Below the pieces are notes generated by a model. The model worked only from the letters and a program-made list of their open reading frames with translations. It was not told where the DNA came from and made no database searches. This document shows, piece by piece, positions 1 through 7,632 of a DNA stretch of 64,000 nucleotides (its first letter is position 1; the number at the start of each line of letters is the position of its first letter). The DNA comes from Clostridium sp. CAG:762 (lineage in GTDB: Bacteria; Bacillota_I; Bacilli_A; RF39; UBA660), in NCBI GenBank assembly GCA_000432575.1, contig HF996799.1, positions 54,721 to 118,720 on the forward strand. The letters are read 5' to 3'. The position numbers were made by a program, and so were the translations under genes.

Positions 1-150
1 ACAGTAAGTACCACATTTTGCCTTACAAGTTGTTTATTTACTTACTTTGGACTAAATATAGGCGATAAACTAAGTCAAAAATACGGAAAAATATCCACAA
101 TATGTGGTGGAATAGTTCTAATAATCCTAGGTTTATCCTATTTATTTTAA
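1..150 (+). CDS. C-terminal end of a MntP/YtaF-type membrane protein (cut by window edge)
   Basis: The window opens inside a reading frame that runs for 49 codons to a TAA at 148-150. The visible tail is hydrophobic and has the pattern of the last two helices of the MntP/YtaF (manganese efflux / sporulation membrane protein) family: a glycine-rich helix end (FGLNIGDKL), a short basic turn with KYGK, and a final helix starting CGGIVLIILGL. The start lies outside the window. The assignment rests only on this tail pattern, so substrate and exact subfamily cannot be told. Confidence 0.5.
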   Translation, partial: TVSTTFCLTSCLFTYFGLNIGDKLSQKYGKISTICGGIVLIILGLSYLF

Positions 151-167
151 AAAAATTCAAAAAACAC

Positions 168-196
168 TTGACAAAAACAAACATACGTGCTAAAAT
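168..196 (+). promoter_or_regulatory. sigma-A promoter of the 485-aa protein gene
   Basis: A perfect TTGACA (168-173) is followed after 17 bases by TAAAAT (191-196). The ATG lies 33 bases further on, with an AAAGAGGGGG ribosome-binding site at 213-222. Confidence 0.8.
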
Positions 197-228
197 ATGA
201 GACATCTTTTTGAAAGAGGGGGAAAATT

Positions 229-1686
229 ATGAAAAATGGAAAAATTATAAGACCTTATTATGATAAGGACAATGAATTAAGAATTGGAATTTTTGCCAAC
301 GAGAAATCAAAAACACCAATCAATTCAACAACAAAATATATAGAACCTGAAGACTTGGATGATATTCTAAGAAATATAGAAATAAGTGAAAGCAAAAAAC
401 CAAGAGACCAAAGAGCAGAAGTATGTTATACAATACAAAGAAAAAACAATTTTGTAAAAATAACTTCTCTCGCTTTAGCGGGAACTGTTGCAGTTACTTT
501 AGCGGGTTATGGAATTGTTTCTTTAGCAAAATCAATATTAAATGATATTAAAGGGACAAGAACAGAAAAGGCAAATATAGAAGCCTCTATTGATGAGAAT
601 GCACTTGTGGCAAATGAAAACAATATAAATTATGAAATTAAAAATACTCCAGCACCTTCATTTGCACCTATAGTTGAAGATAAGTTAAATACATTTACTA
701 CAGCAGAAAAACTAGAATTTATCAAAAACAACCTTGAAAATTTTAAAAATGATATTGAATTAGCAACAGGAATTGTATTAAATGACGATGAAGTATTAAT
801 TCAATTAGGATTCATCAACGGCTTAACTCTAGAGCAAATAGATGTATATAGCCACGATTATTGGTTGGATTTTGCTGAAGATTATGAAACAATACTACAA
901 GAGTTAACTATTCCATCAGTAAATTATTTATCATTTAATCACAAAATTAAAGGAAGCAATCCATCAAATGGAACAAGTATCTATGCTAAATATATCATGG
1001 ATGACAAAGATAGAATAGTATATAGTTACTTTGCTGATAGAATACAAAGTGTTGTATCTGCATCATATGAAAAAGATAAAGAAGAAGCATTGGGAGAATC
1101 TTATGATTTTGTAAGATCAATTGCTGAGACAATTGTTTATCCAAATAATCCAGTCCAAAAAGACAATGTAAAGAACTACTTAAAAGTAAGACAAGGACTA
1201 ATCAAAGAATTAAATAAAATACCAAGTTACGAAGAACTTGCTAACAAAATGAATTTAACTATCAATGAAGTAAGAGAATTAGAAGTAGCCTCTTTAGGAA
1301 CAACATCAGTATCAAACCAAGTACAATTTATCTTATTAGATGTTGCTCAAGTTGCCGTTCAATTATTACCTGAAGATACAGTTGTTGAGTATACAAATAC
1401 ATTAGGAGAAATAGATAATTCAATATTAAATTACAACGCATCTAAAGGAGCTCCAGCTAACACAAATCCAGAAAACTATGAACATAGCAAATATCTTATG
1501 CTTGATATTGAACACTTCATGGAAGACACAATTAACCTAATTATGTCAGATTTTGAAAATGAAAACACATTATATAGATTAACTGATAAAGAACAAGAAA
1601 AAAATGATGCATTATTTAACAATACCGATGAAAATACACTTTGTAGTTCAAACACCAAATCATATACAAGAAAATTAACTATCTAA
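229..1686 (+). CDS. unknown single-pass membrane protein, 485 aa
   Basis: Not recognised. The first 75 residues are polar and start with a basic segment. A glycine/alanine-rich membrane helix spans about residues 76-100, and about 385 mostly acidic, helical residues follow, presumably outside the membrane. No cleavable signal peptide or catalytic motif is visible. The C-terminal 35 residues are N/T/S/K-rich and low in complexity. It has its own promoter and terminator, so it is a single-gene unit. Start chosen for the strong ribosome-binding site at 213-222. Function unknown. Confidence 0.75.
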   Translation: MKNGKIIRPYYDKDNELRIGIFANEKSKTPINSTTKYIEPEDLDDILRNIEISESKKPRDQRAEVCYTIQRKNNFVKITSLALAGTVAVTLAGYGIVSLAKSILNDIKGTRTEKANIEASIDENALVANENNINYEIKNTPAPSFAPIVEDKLNTFTTAEKLEFIKNNLENFKNDIELATGIVLNDDEVLIQLGFINGLTLEQIDVYSHDYWLDFAEDYETILQELTIPSVNYLSFNHKIKGSNPSNGTSIYAKYIMDDKDRIVYSYFADRIQSVVSASYEKDKEEALGESYDFVRSIAETIVYPNNPVQKDNVKNYLKVRQGLIKELNKIPSYEELANKMNLTINEVRELEVASLGTTSVSNQVQFILLDVAQVAVQLLPEDTVVEYTNTLGEIDNSILNYNASKGAPANTNPENYEHSKYLMLDIEHFMEDTINLIMSDFENENTLYRLTDKEQEKNDALFNNTDENTLCSSNTKSYTRKLTI

Positions 1687-1709
1687 TAAAACGAAATAAA
1701 AAAAGGGGT

Positions 1710-1745
1710 AAAAGATGTATACTGTCAAGTATATGTCTTTTTTAT
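1710..1745 (+). terminator. intrinsic terminator after the 485-aa gene
   Basis: A 14-bp stem (AAAAGATGTATACT pairing with AGTATATGTCTTTT, two G-U pairs) with a 4-base loop runs into a T-rich tail. Confidence 0.7.
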
Positions 1746-1791
1746 TTGACTAAAAGCAAAATTTATCTTAATATTATAATGGGTGATAAAT

Positions 1792-2634
1792 ATGTTAGTA
1801 AACAGTAAAGAAATATTAGAAAAAGCAAAACAAGGTAATTATGCTGTTCCTCACTTTAATATAAACAACCTAGAGTGGACAAGATATATCCTTGAAGAAA
1901 TGCAAGAATTAAATAGTGGAGTTATCCTTGGTGTAAGCGAAGGAGCCATCAAATACATGGGAGGCGTAAACGTCGTAACTAACCTTGTAAAATCATTAAT
2001 TAAAGATTTAAACATTCAAATTGATGTTGTCCTTCATCTAGACCATGGCAGTTCGTTTGAAATATGCCAAAAATGTATTGATGCAGGCTTTACCTCAGTT
2101 ATGATTGATGCATCTCACTACCCTCTTCTTAAAAATATAGAAATAACAAAAAAAGTAGTGGAATATGCTCATGACAAAAATGTAACAGTCGAAGCCGAAA
2201 TAGGACAAATTGGTGGAACTGAAGACGGCATGGAAGGCAAAAATTACAACGCCAAATTAGAAGACGTCATTGCCTTAGTAAATAGTACTCATATTGATTC
2301 CGTAGCCCCAGCTTTAGGAAGTGTCCATGGACTATATAAAGGAAAACCCAACCTTGATTTTATAACCATGAAAAAAATAAGCGAAAATGTTTCCATTCCT
2401 CTTGTCTTACATGGTGGAACCGGTATTCCAGATAACCTTATTCAAGAAGCAATAAAAAATGGCATTAACAAAATCAACATTAACACCGAACTTCAAATAG
2501 CTTGGGCTAACGAAGTAAGAAAATTTCTAAAAGAAAATGAAACAGTCTATGATCCAAGAAAAGTTATATCAAGTGGAGAAAAAGCCGTTAAAAATGTTGT
2601 AAAAGAAAAAACAAAATTATTTAAAAACATATAA
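1792..2634 (+). CDS. fbaA: class II fructose-1,6-bisphosphate aldolase
   Basis: Cleaves fructose 1,6-bisphosphate to dihydroxyacetone phosphate and glyceraldehyde 3-phosphate in cytoplasmic glycolysis, zinc-dependent. At 280 aa it has the normal length of the Bacillus-type class II enzyme. Visible motifs: the LDHG block with catalytic Asp84 and zinc-ligand His85, the EAEIG block near 134, the SVHG histidine at 179, LHGGTG with His207, and NINTEL near 229 for phosphate binding. A GTG at 1783 would extend the frame, but GGGTGA at 1781-1786 sits correctly spaced before ATG 1792 as the ribosome-binding site. It is 16 bases upstream of murA and probably co-transcribed; fbaA next to murA is an old Bacillus neighbourhood. 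Confidence 0.95.
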   Translation: MLVNSKEILEKAKQGNYAVPHFNINNLEWTRYILEEMQELNSGVILGVSEGAIKYMGGVNVVTNLVKSLIKDLNIQIDVVLHLDHGSSFEICQKCIDAGFTSVMIDASHYPLLKNIEITKKVVEYAHDKNVTVEAEIGQIGGTEDGMEGKNYNAKLEDVIALVNSTHIDSVAPALGSVHGLYKGKPNLDFITMKKISENVSIPLVLHGGTGIPDNLIQEAIKNGINKININTELQIAWANEVRKFLKENETVYDPRKVISSGEKAVKNVVKEKTKLFKNI

Positions 2635-2650
2635 TAAAATAGGAGGAAAT

Positions 2651-3901
2651 ATGCCTAAAATCAAAATTGAAGGTAAGCACAAACTAACTGGACAAATAAC
2701 CATCAGTGGAGCTAAGAATAGTGCTGTAGCTTTAATCCCTGCGGCTATCCTATGTGATGAAATTGTTTCAATTAGCAATATCCCTAATATCGCGGATGTT
2801 GAATCACTAGAAGAAATTTTATCTTACCTAGGAGCTCAAGTTAAAACGACAAATGGCACGATTACCATAAACCCTAAAGAAATAAATAACAAAGAAATAC
2901 CAGAAAGCATTTCAACCAAACTAAGAGCATCATATTACTTCATGTCTGCCCTTTTAGGAAAATATAAAAAAGTAGAAATGTATTTTCCTGGAGGTTGCAA
3001 TATTGGAGCACGACCAATCGACCAAACCATAAAAGGCTACCGTTTACTCGGGGCAAAAGTAGTAGAAAAAAGCAACAAATACACCATCACGGCCTCAAAA
3101 TTAACAGGAGCAAAAATTTATTTAGATATGCCAAGCGTAGGAGCCACGATTAATATCATGATTGTTGCGGCAAAAGCCGAAGGCACAACTATTATTGAAA
3201 ATGCAGCCAAAGAACCAGAAATAGTAAATGTTGCAACATTCTTAAATAATATGGGAGCTAAAATCAAAGGAGCAGGAACCAATGTCATAAAAATAGAAGG
3301 AGTCAAATATTTACACAAATGTTTCCATGAAGTAATACCAGATCGCATTGAAGCAGGAACATATCTCATTATTGCCGCATTACTTGGAGAAAATCTAACC
3401 ATTAATAATATTATTCCTAGCCATTTAGAATCATTAATATCAAAACTAAAAGAAGCAGGAGTTAACATGGAAATAGGATTTGATTATATAAAAATAAAAG
3501 AAAAAAGTTCATACCATGCTATCAGCATAAAAACTATGGGTTATCCTGGATTTCCAACAGACTTACAACAACCCCTAATTGCTTTCTTAACCCAATGCGA
3601 AGGTATGAGCAGCGTTGAAGAAACCATCTATGAAAATAGATTCCAAAACATTCCAGACACAAACAAAATGGGTGCCGACATCAAAGTAATTGACAACAAA
3701 ATAGCCTTTATTAAAGGAATCGCTCCCCTAACAGGTACTAGTGTAACAGCAACTGACCTAAGAGGTGGAGCATCCTTAATAATTCTAGGTTTAATCGCGG
3801 ATGGAACAACCATAATAGATAATATCAAACACATCCTAAGAGGCTACGACAATATTATCCAAAAATTATCCAGCGTTGGTGCTAAAATAGAAATAATTTA
3901 A
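2651..3901 (+). CDS. murA: UDP-N-acetylglucosamine 1-carboxyvinyltransferase (MurA)
   Basis: Transfers enolpyruvate from PEP to UDP-GlcNAc, the first committed step of peptidoglycan synthesis, in the cytoplasm. At 416 aa it is full length. The N-terminal GAKNSA substrate block (20-25) and the active-site loop PGGCNIGARPID with the catalytic, fosfomycin-binding-type Cys116 are intact. AGGAGG precedes the ATG. By position next to fbaA and close to rpmE it corresponds to the second Bacillus paralogue (MurAB/MurZ). Whether another murA exists elsewhere cannot be seen. Confidence 0.95.
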   Translation: MPKIKIEGKHKLTGQITISGAKNSAVALIPAAILCDEIVSISNIPNIADVESLEEILSYLGAQVKTTNGTITINPKEINNKEIPESISTKLRASYYFMSALLGKYKKVEMYFPGGCNIGARPIDQTIKGYRLLGAKVVEKSNKYTITASKLTGAKIYLDMPSVGATINIMIVAAKAEGTTIIENAAKEPEIVNVATFLNNMGAKIKGAGTNVIKIEGVKYLHKCFHEVIPDRIEAGTYLIIAALLGENLTINNIIPSHLESLISKLKEAGVNMEIGFDYIKIKEKSSYHAISIKTMGYPGFPTDLQQPLIAFLTQCEGMSSVEETIYENRFQNIPDTNKMGADIKVIDNKIAFIKGIAPLTGTSVTATDLRGGASLIILGLIADGTTIIDNIKHILRGYDNIIQKLSSVGAKIEII

Positions 3902-3922
3902 ATATACTTTAGTAGTGATACT

Positions 3923-4594
3923 ATGAAAAAAATTATATTTACAATTATTCTTTTTTTATCCTGTTATCTTATCTACACTTTGACAAACAACAACAATCTA
4001 AATTACGTAACACTAGGTGATTCACTATCTAAAGGCGTAACACCCTACTTTGCTAATGGTTATGGTTACAGCAATTACATCGTGGATTACCTCAAAAAAA
4101 ATAACAAACTAAATTCCTATAATGACGACTTCACAAGTGTAGACTATCGCATTACAGACCTAATTAACCTAATAAATATCAATTATGAAACAAACAATCA
4201 AACCATTAATCAAGCCATTCATTCTGCAGACATTATAACTATATCTGTTGGCATGCAAGAATTATATTATAAAATAAATACAAACGACACAAATATCTAT
4301 ACCTATATTGATAAAATGCTAGAAGATACAGAAGAACTATTTACATTAATAAGAAAAAATAATAATAAAAAAATCTATATGCTAGGATATTACAACACAA
4401 AAAATACTAATCAAGACCTATTCAACTATGCCAACATAAAACTAAAAGAAATATGCCAAAAAAATAAAATAACCTACATTGACACCCAATCAATATTCTA
4501 TAAAAACACCACATATTTTGAAAATCCTAACAGTTTTAACCCAAATTTACAAGGATATTACAAAATATATGAAAAAATTATTGAAAAATTTTAA
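3923..4594 (+). CDS. membrane-anchored SGNH/GDSL-like protein with degenerate catalytic blocks
   Basis: A 223-aa protein with an uncleaved or lipobox-free hydrophobic N-terminus (about 3-20) and an SGNH hydrolase-like domain. Block I is intact (LGDSLS, Ser34) and the block II glycine is present (GYGYS, 46-50). Block III, usually G-x-N-D, reads GMQE (110-113). The C-terminal block that normally carries the Asp-x-x/His pair reads NPNSFNPN (201-208), giving Ser204 and Asn206 where YpmR-type relatives have Asp and His. The serine is therefore present but the oxyanion Asn and the Asp/His dyad are lost. It lies between murA and rpmE, where Bacillus relatives have rho. Likely an outer-surface fold without classical esterase activity, or a divergent enzyme. 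Confidence 0.7.
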   Translation: MKKIIFTIILFLSCYLIYTLTNNNNLNYVTLGDSLSKGVTPYFANGYGYSNYIVDYLKKNNKLNSYNDDFTSVDYRITDLINLININYETNNQTINQAIHSADIITISVGMQELYYKINTNDTNIYTYIDKMLEDTEELFTLIRKNNNKKIYMLGYYNTKNTNQDLFNYANIKLKEICQKNKITYIDTQSIFYKNTTYFENPNSFNPNLQGYYKIYEKIIEKF

Positions 4595-4609
4595 AAAAAC
4601 TGATATAAT
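4581..4609 (+). promoter_or_regulatory. sigma-A promoter of rpmE
   Basis: TTGAAA (4581-4586, inside the end of the preceding gene), a 17-base spacer, then TATAAT (4604-4609). Confidence 0.8.
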
Positions 4610-4627
4610 ACTACCTAGTTCAAGTTA

Positions 4628-4648
4628 CTATGACTAATTTAGTCATGG
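4628..4648 (+). promoter_or_regulatory. hairpin in the rpmE 5' leader, possible ribosomal-protein control site
   Basis: ATGACTA and TAGTCAT form a perfect 7-bp stem (9 bp with one G-U pair) around a 3-base loop, ending directly at the GGAAGGAGAG ribosome-binding site. Firmicutes rpmE genes are known to carry leader structures; the idea that L31 represses its own translation here is inference. Confidence 0.45.
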
Positions 4649-4664
4649 CGGAAGGAGAGTAAAC

Positions 4665-4871
4665 ATGAAAAAAGGAATTCATAAAGAAGAAACTTTAACA
4701 AAATTCGTATGTGCTTGTGGAAATGTAATTGAAGCTAATTCAACAATTAAAGGAGATACATACCAAATAGAAACTTGCTCAGCATGTCATCCATTCTATA
4801 CAAAAAAACAAGCAACAACTTCTAAAAAAGGTCGAGTTGAAAAGTTTAATAAAAAATACGGACTACAATAG
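4665..4871 (+). CDS. rpmE: 50S ribosomal protein L31 (zinc form)
   Basis: A 68-aa large-subunit protein. It has the C+ zinc-binding pattern, a CxC pair (ACACGN) and the CSACHPF motif, so it is the zinc-containing type rather than the zinc-independent YtiA type. The basic C-terminal tail ([11 protein letters not shown]) matches the family end. It has its own promoter and a hairpin leader in front of a strong ribosome-binding site. Confidence 0.95.
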   Translation: MKKGIHKEETLTKFVCACGNVIEANSTIKGDTYQIETCSACHPFYTKKQATTSKKGRVEKFNKKYGLQ

Positions 4872-5021
4872 TTCTTTTTTTTATACTTTTGCTCTCGCTT
4901 TTTAGTGCAAAGATTAAAGAAAAAAACATGTCAAATAACCATAAAATTTAATGCTTTTTAAAAATATTTTCTCTTTTAGTGATATAATAAATATATACTC
5001 TCATGAAAGGAGTTTTATCAC

Positions 5022-5462
5022 ATGAAAATAGGAATTACTAACGACCATCGCGGTTTAATACTAAAACAAAGTTTGACAAATTTTTTAAAAAAAGAAGGAT
5101 ATAATATAATTGACTATGGAACTAACACTGATGACCCAGTTGATTATCCTGATTATGCTTGCAAACTTGGAAATGCTATTAATAACAAAGAAGTTGATTT
5201 AGGAATTGCCATATGTGGCACAGGAATAGGCATGGATATATGCCTAAACAAAATAAAAAATATAAGAAGTGCCAAAGTAAGTAACAAAGAAGAAGCTTAC
5301 CTATCAAGATTTCACAATGATGCTAACGTCCTAACATTATCTTCTAAAGTACCATCGATGGAAGCATTAGAAATAGCCCAAACGTTCTTAAGTTCTAACT
5401 TCTCAAACGAACCAAGACATAAAAACAGAATAGCAAAAATAAGTGAGATAGAAAATGCTTAA
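5022..5462 (+). CDS. rpiB: ribose-5-phosphate isomerase B family protein
   Basis: Interconverts ribose 5-phosphate and ribulose 5-phosphate in the pentose phosphate pathway. The 146-aa length is typical of RpiB/LacAB. Visible blocks: NDHRG near the N-terminus, the YPDYA substrate block near 42, CGTGIGM with the catalytic Cys65, and HNDANVL near 107. A TATAAT at 4983-4988 gives a plausible promoter and GAAAGGAG the ribosome-binding site. The 3' end overlaps the DUF1146 gene by 8 bases, tying rpiB to the spoIID unit. LacA/LacB-type specificity cannot be excluded from sequence, but no lactose genes are nearby. Confidence 0.88.
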   Translation: MKIGITNDHRGLILKQSLTNFLKKEGYNIIDYGTNTDDPVDYPDYACKLGNAINNKEVDLGIAICGTGIGMDICLNKIKNIRSAKVSNKEEAYLSRFHNDANVLTLSSKVPSMEALEIAQTFLSSNFSNEPRHKNRIAKISEIENA

Positions 5463-5643
5463 ATTAGTCATCTATCTTATTGTCTTTCCATTTGTCGTTT
5501 GGAGCATGGATGCCATCAATATTAATAGCATATTTAAAAAAAATAGAGTAACACAAGCAAGAATCTTTTATATGTTTATGATATTTTCCGTATCATATTT
5601 AGTAGTAAATTTTATTTATGATTTTATAACCATTATGAACTGA
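5455..5643 (+). CDS. DUF1146 (YwzB-like) small membrane protein
   Basis: A 62-aa protein with two predicted membrane helices (about 3-18 and 37-58) around a basic cytoplasmic loop containing FKKNRVTQARIFY, the signature of the DUF1146/YwzB family. In Bacillus, ywzB lies upstream of spoIID, and here it directly precedes spoIID (8-base gap). It overlaps rpiB by 8 bases. The function of the family is unknown. Confidence 0.85.
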   Translation: MLKLVIYLIVFPFVVWSMDAININSIFKKNRVTQARIFYMFMIFSVSYLVVNFIYDFITIMN

Positions 5644-5651
5644 GGTGTTAT

Positions 5652-6575
5652 ATGAAAAAAATAATAGTATTTACTGCTTTTTTAATTGTTATTCCTTTTA
5701 TTATTGTTACCATGCTCTTAAAAGAACCAAAAGAAATAGAATTGAAATATGCAAGTAATACAGTAGTAAGAATAAAAAGAGAAAAGAAAAACATTATTGA
5801 AACCATTCCTCTAGAAGAATACATTGTCGGTGTTCTAGCAGGAGAAATGCCAATTAGTTTTGAAATTGAGGCTTTAAAATCACAAGCCGTAGCCTCAAGA
5901 AGTTATGTATTAAACAAAATAGCAAATAATAAAGATAAAGAATATGATGTTGTAGATACTATTATGAATCAAGTATACTTAGATAACAATTATCTAAAAA
6001 GCGTATGGAAAAATACATATGTAACAAAAATAAATAAACTAAAAACCGCGGTCAATGAAACATATGGTGAATACTTAGATTATAATGGTTCAATTGTCAA
6101 TGCCATGTTCTTTTCTACCAGTAATGGTTATACCGAAGACAGCAAAAATGTCTTTGGCTTTGAAGTAGCCTATCTAAAAAGCGTAAATTCACCATGGGAT
6201 GAAGAAACATCTACAGCTTTTAACTCCTCAAAAGAAATATCACTCCAAGAATTTTATGAAAAACTAAATCTACCCTATCAAGAAAAATTAACAGTTGAAA
6301 TAACTAAAAGAAGTCCTACTCATAGAATAATAAACTTAAAAATTAACAATCAAGACTTCACTTCGCGTGAACTATACAATAAATTATCATTAAAATCAAC
6401 CGACTTCAGTATAACTCAAAATGGTTCAAATATCATAATAAAAACCAAAGGCTACGGTCATGGAGTAGGTATGAGTCAATATGGAGCATTAGGCATGGCC
6501 AAACAAGGCAAAACATATGAAGAAATATTAAAGCACTACTATAAAGATACAAAAATAAAAAAAATTTCATTTTAA
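5652..6575 (+). CDS. spoIID: stage II sporulation protein D, engulfment lytic transglycosylase
   Basis: With SpoIIM and SpoIIP, SpoIID degrades septal peptidoglycan and drives engulfment of the forespore; it cuts glycan strands freed of stem peptides by SpoIIP. At 307 aa it has an N-terminal membrane anchor (about 4-22), the family start block IPLEEYIVGVLAGEMP with the catalytic Glu65, KSQAVASRSY near 79, and the glycine/histidine-rich C-terminal block GYGHGVGMSQYGA. It is followed by spoIIQ after a 48-base gap that holds a forespore-type promoter candidate. Confidence 0.95.
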   Translation: MKKIIVFTAFLIVIPFIIVTMLLKEPKEIELKYASNTVVRIKREKKNIIETIPLEEYIVGVLAGEMPISFEIEALKSQAVASRSYVLNKIANNKDKEYDVVDTIMNQVYLDNNYLKSVWKNTYVTKINKLKTAVNETYGEYLDYNGSIVNAMFFSTSNGYTEDSKNVFGFEVAYLKSVNSPWDEETSTAFNSSKEISLQEFYEKLNLPYQEKLTVEITKRSPTHRIINLKINNQDFTSRELYNKLSLKSTDFSITQNGSNIIIKTKGYGHGVGMSQYGALGMAKQGKTYEEILKHYYKDTKIKKISF

Positions 6576-6576
6576 C

Positions 6577-6605
6577 GTATATAAATCCTATTTTTGTAAA
6601 AACTT
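6577..6605 (+). promoter_or_regulatory. candidate sigma-F-type promoter of spoIIQ
   Basis: GTATA (6577-6581) is followed after 14 bases by GTAAAAACTT (6596-6605), close to the sigma-F/G pattern GYATA with GGnnAnAnT. The second G of the -10 box is T. spoIIQ is a sigma-F gene in Bacillus, which raises the likelihood, but the match is by eye only. Confidence 0.4.
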
Positions 6606-6623
6606 ATATTAGAGGTGAAAAAA

Positions 6624-7265
6624 ATGACTAAAAGAAAACTAAAACCATTTGTAATTCCTACTATTTATGTTTTATCAATTATAACATTTGTAACAAGCGT
6701 TTATTTCATTCAAAGAATAGTAAGTACCAAAACCTTCGTTACCCAAGAGCCTAAATTAGAATATGTTGACAAAGAAATTTTAAATACCAATCAATATATA
6801 CCAGTAGTAAGCACAGGCACAGAAATAAAAAAACCATATTTAGTAGACGATGTAACTATTGCTAGAGGTTTCTACAGCAAAGATGCCGATGAAGAAACAC
6901 AAGAAAAATCATTAATTTACTATGAAGGAACCTATATGCAAAATTCTGGCATTGACTATAAAGGAAGCGTAGCATTTGATGTTGTAGCTATCTTAGATGG
7001 AACAGTAACCAGCGTTAAACAAGACAACATCTTAGGAACAACCGTTGAAATAAGACATAAAAATGATTTAATAAGTATCTATCAAAGCTTAAATGAAATT
7101 ACTGTCAAAGAAAACGACACCGTATTACAGGGACAAATCATTGGTAAAAGTGGCAAAAACAACATCAGTAAAGACCTAGAAGATCATCTCCACTTTGAAC
7201 TATATTACAAAGGGGCTCTTGTTAACCCAGAAGAGTATTATGGTAAAAAAATAGAAGAATTATAA
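6624..7265 (+). CDS. spoIIQ: stage II sporulation protein Q, LytM-domain forespore membrane protein
   Basis: SpoIIQ sits in the forespore membrane and pairs with SpoIIIAH across the intermembrane space to form the feeding channel. The 213-aa protein has a membrane helix (about 10-30) and an M23/LytM domain (about 75-205). The HxxxD zinc motif reads N-S-G-I-D (107-111), so the first zinc-ligand histidine is replaced by asparagine, while the C-terminal HLH pair (188-190) is kept. It is therefore expected to be inactive as a peptidase, as in Bacillus. A GTG at 6615 lies inside the AGAGGTG ribosome-binding site, so ATG 6624 was chosen. Confidence 0.92.
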   Translation: MTKRKLKPFVIPTIYVLSIITFVTSVYFIQRIVSTKTFVTQEPKLEYVDKEILNTNQYIPVVSTGTEIKKPYLVDDVTIARGFYSKDADEETQEKSLIYYEGTYMQNSGIDYKGSVAFDVVAILDGTVTSVKQDNILGTTVEIRHKNDLISIYQSLNEITVKENDTVLQGQIIGKSGKNNISKDLEDHLHFELYYKGALVNPEEYYGKKIEEL

Positions 7266-7286
7266 GGCGGTAAAAACGTCTTTTTT
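7264..7286 (+). terminator. terminator after spoIIQ
   Basis: AAGGCG pairs with CGTCTT (one G-U pair) around a 7-base loop, followed by TTTT. It overlaps the spoIIQ stop codon. Confidence 0.55.
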
Positions 7287-7297
7287 CATAACTTATT

Positions 7298-7305
7298 CAT
7301 ATAAT
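7298..7305 (+). promoter_or_regulatory. candidate -10 element for spoIIID (sigma-E or sigma-A)
   Basis: CATATAAT matches the sigma-E -10 pattern CATACAAT in seven of eight places but also contains TATAAT. No convincing -35 box is seen, so the sigma factor is undecided. Confidence 0.3.
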
Positions 7306-7320
7306 AAACTAGGTGAAAAT

Positions 7321-7578
7321 ATGAATAAGTATATTGAAAATAGAATACTTGAAGAAAGTAATTATATTATTAAAACCAAAAATACAATTAGAGAAACAGC
7401 CAAAAACTTTAACGTTAGCAAAAGTACCGTACACAAAGATGTTTCTTATCGGTTAATAGAACTAAATAAACATAAATATGAAGAAGTAGCAAAAATATTA
7501 AAATATCATACAGATATAAGACATATACGTGGAGGAGAGTCAACAAAACGTAAATATCTGTCAAATAAAGCTAATTAA
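7321..7578 (+). CDS. spoIIID: sporulation transcription factor SpoIIID
   Basis: A mother-cell DNA-binding protein that tunes the sigma-E regulon and the switch to sigma-K. The 85-aa length is normal. The helix-turn-helix spans about 21-45 (TIRETAKNFNVSKSTVHKD), followed by the RHIRGGESTKRKY block that is the family hallmark. AGGTGA precedes the ATG. It lies between spoIIQ and mbl, as in Bacillus. Confidence 0.96.
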   Translation: MNKYIENRILEESNYIIKTKNTIRETAKNFNVSKSTVHKDVSYRLIELNKHKYEEVAKILKYHTDIRHIRGGESTKRKYLSNKAN

Positions 7579-7632
7579 TCAAACAAAATTGCTAAAATAT
7601 GGTAAAATATAAGAAGTAAGGGATGGTGAAAT

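Noticed and set aside
3902..4664. Loss of rho inferred from the murA-rpmE interval
   Set aside because: rho is absent at its usual place, but it may lie elsewhere in the genome, so no claim of loss is made.
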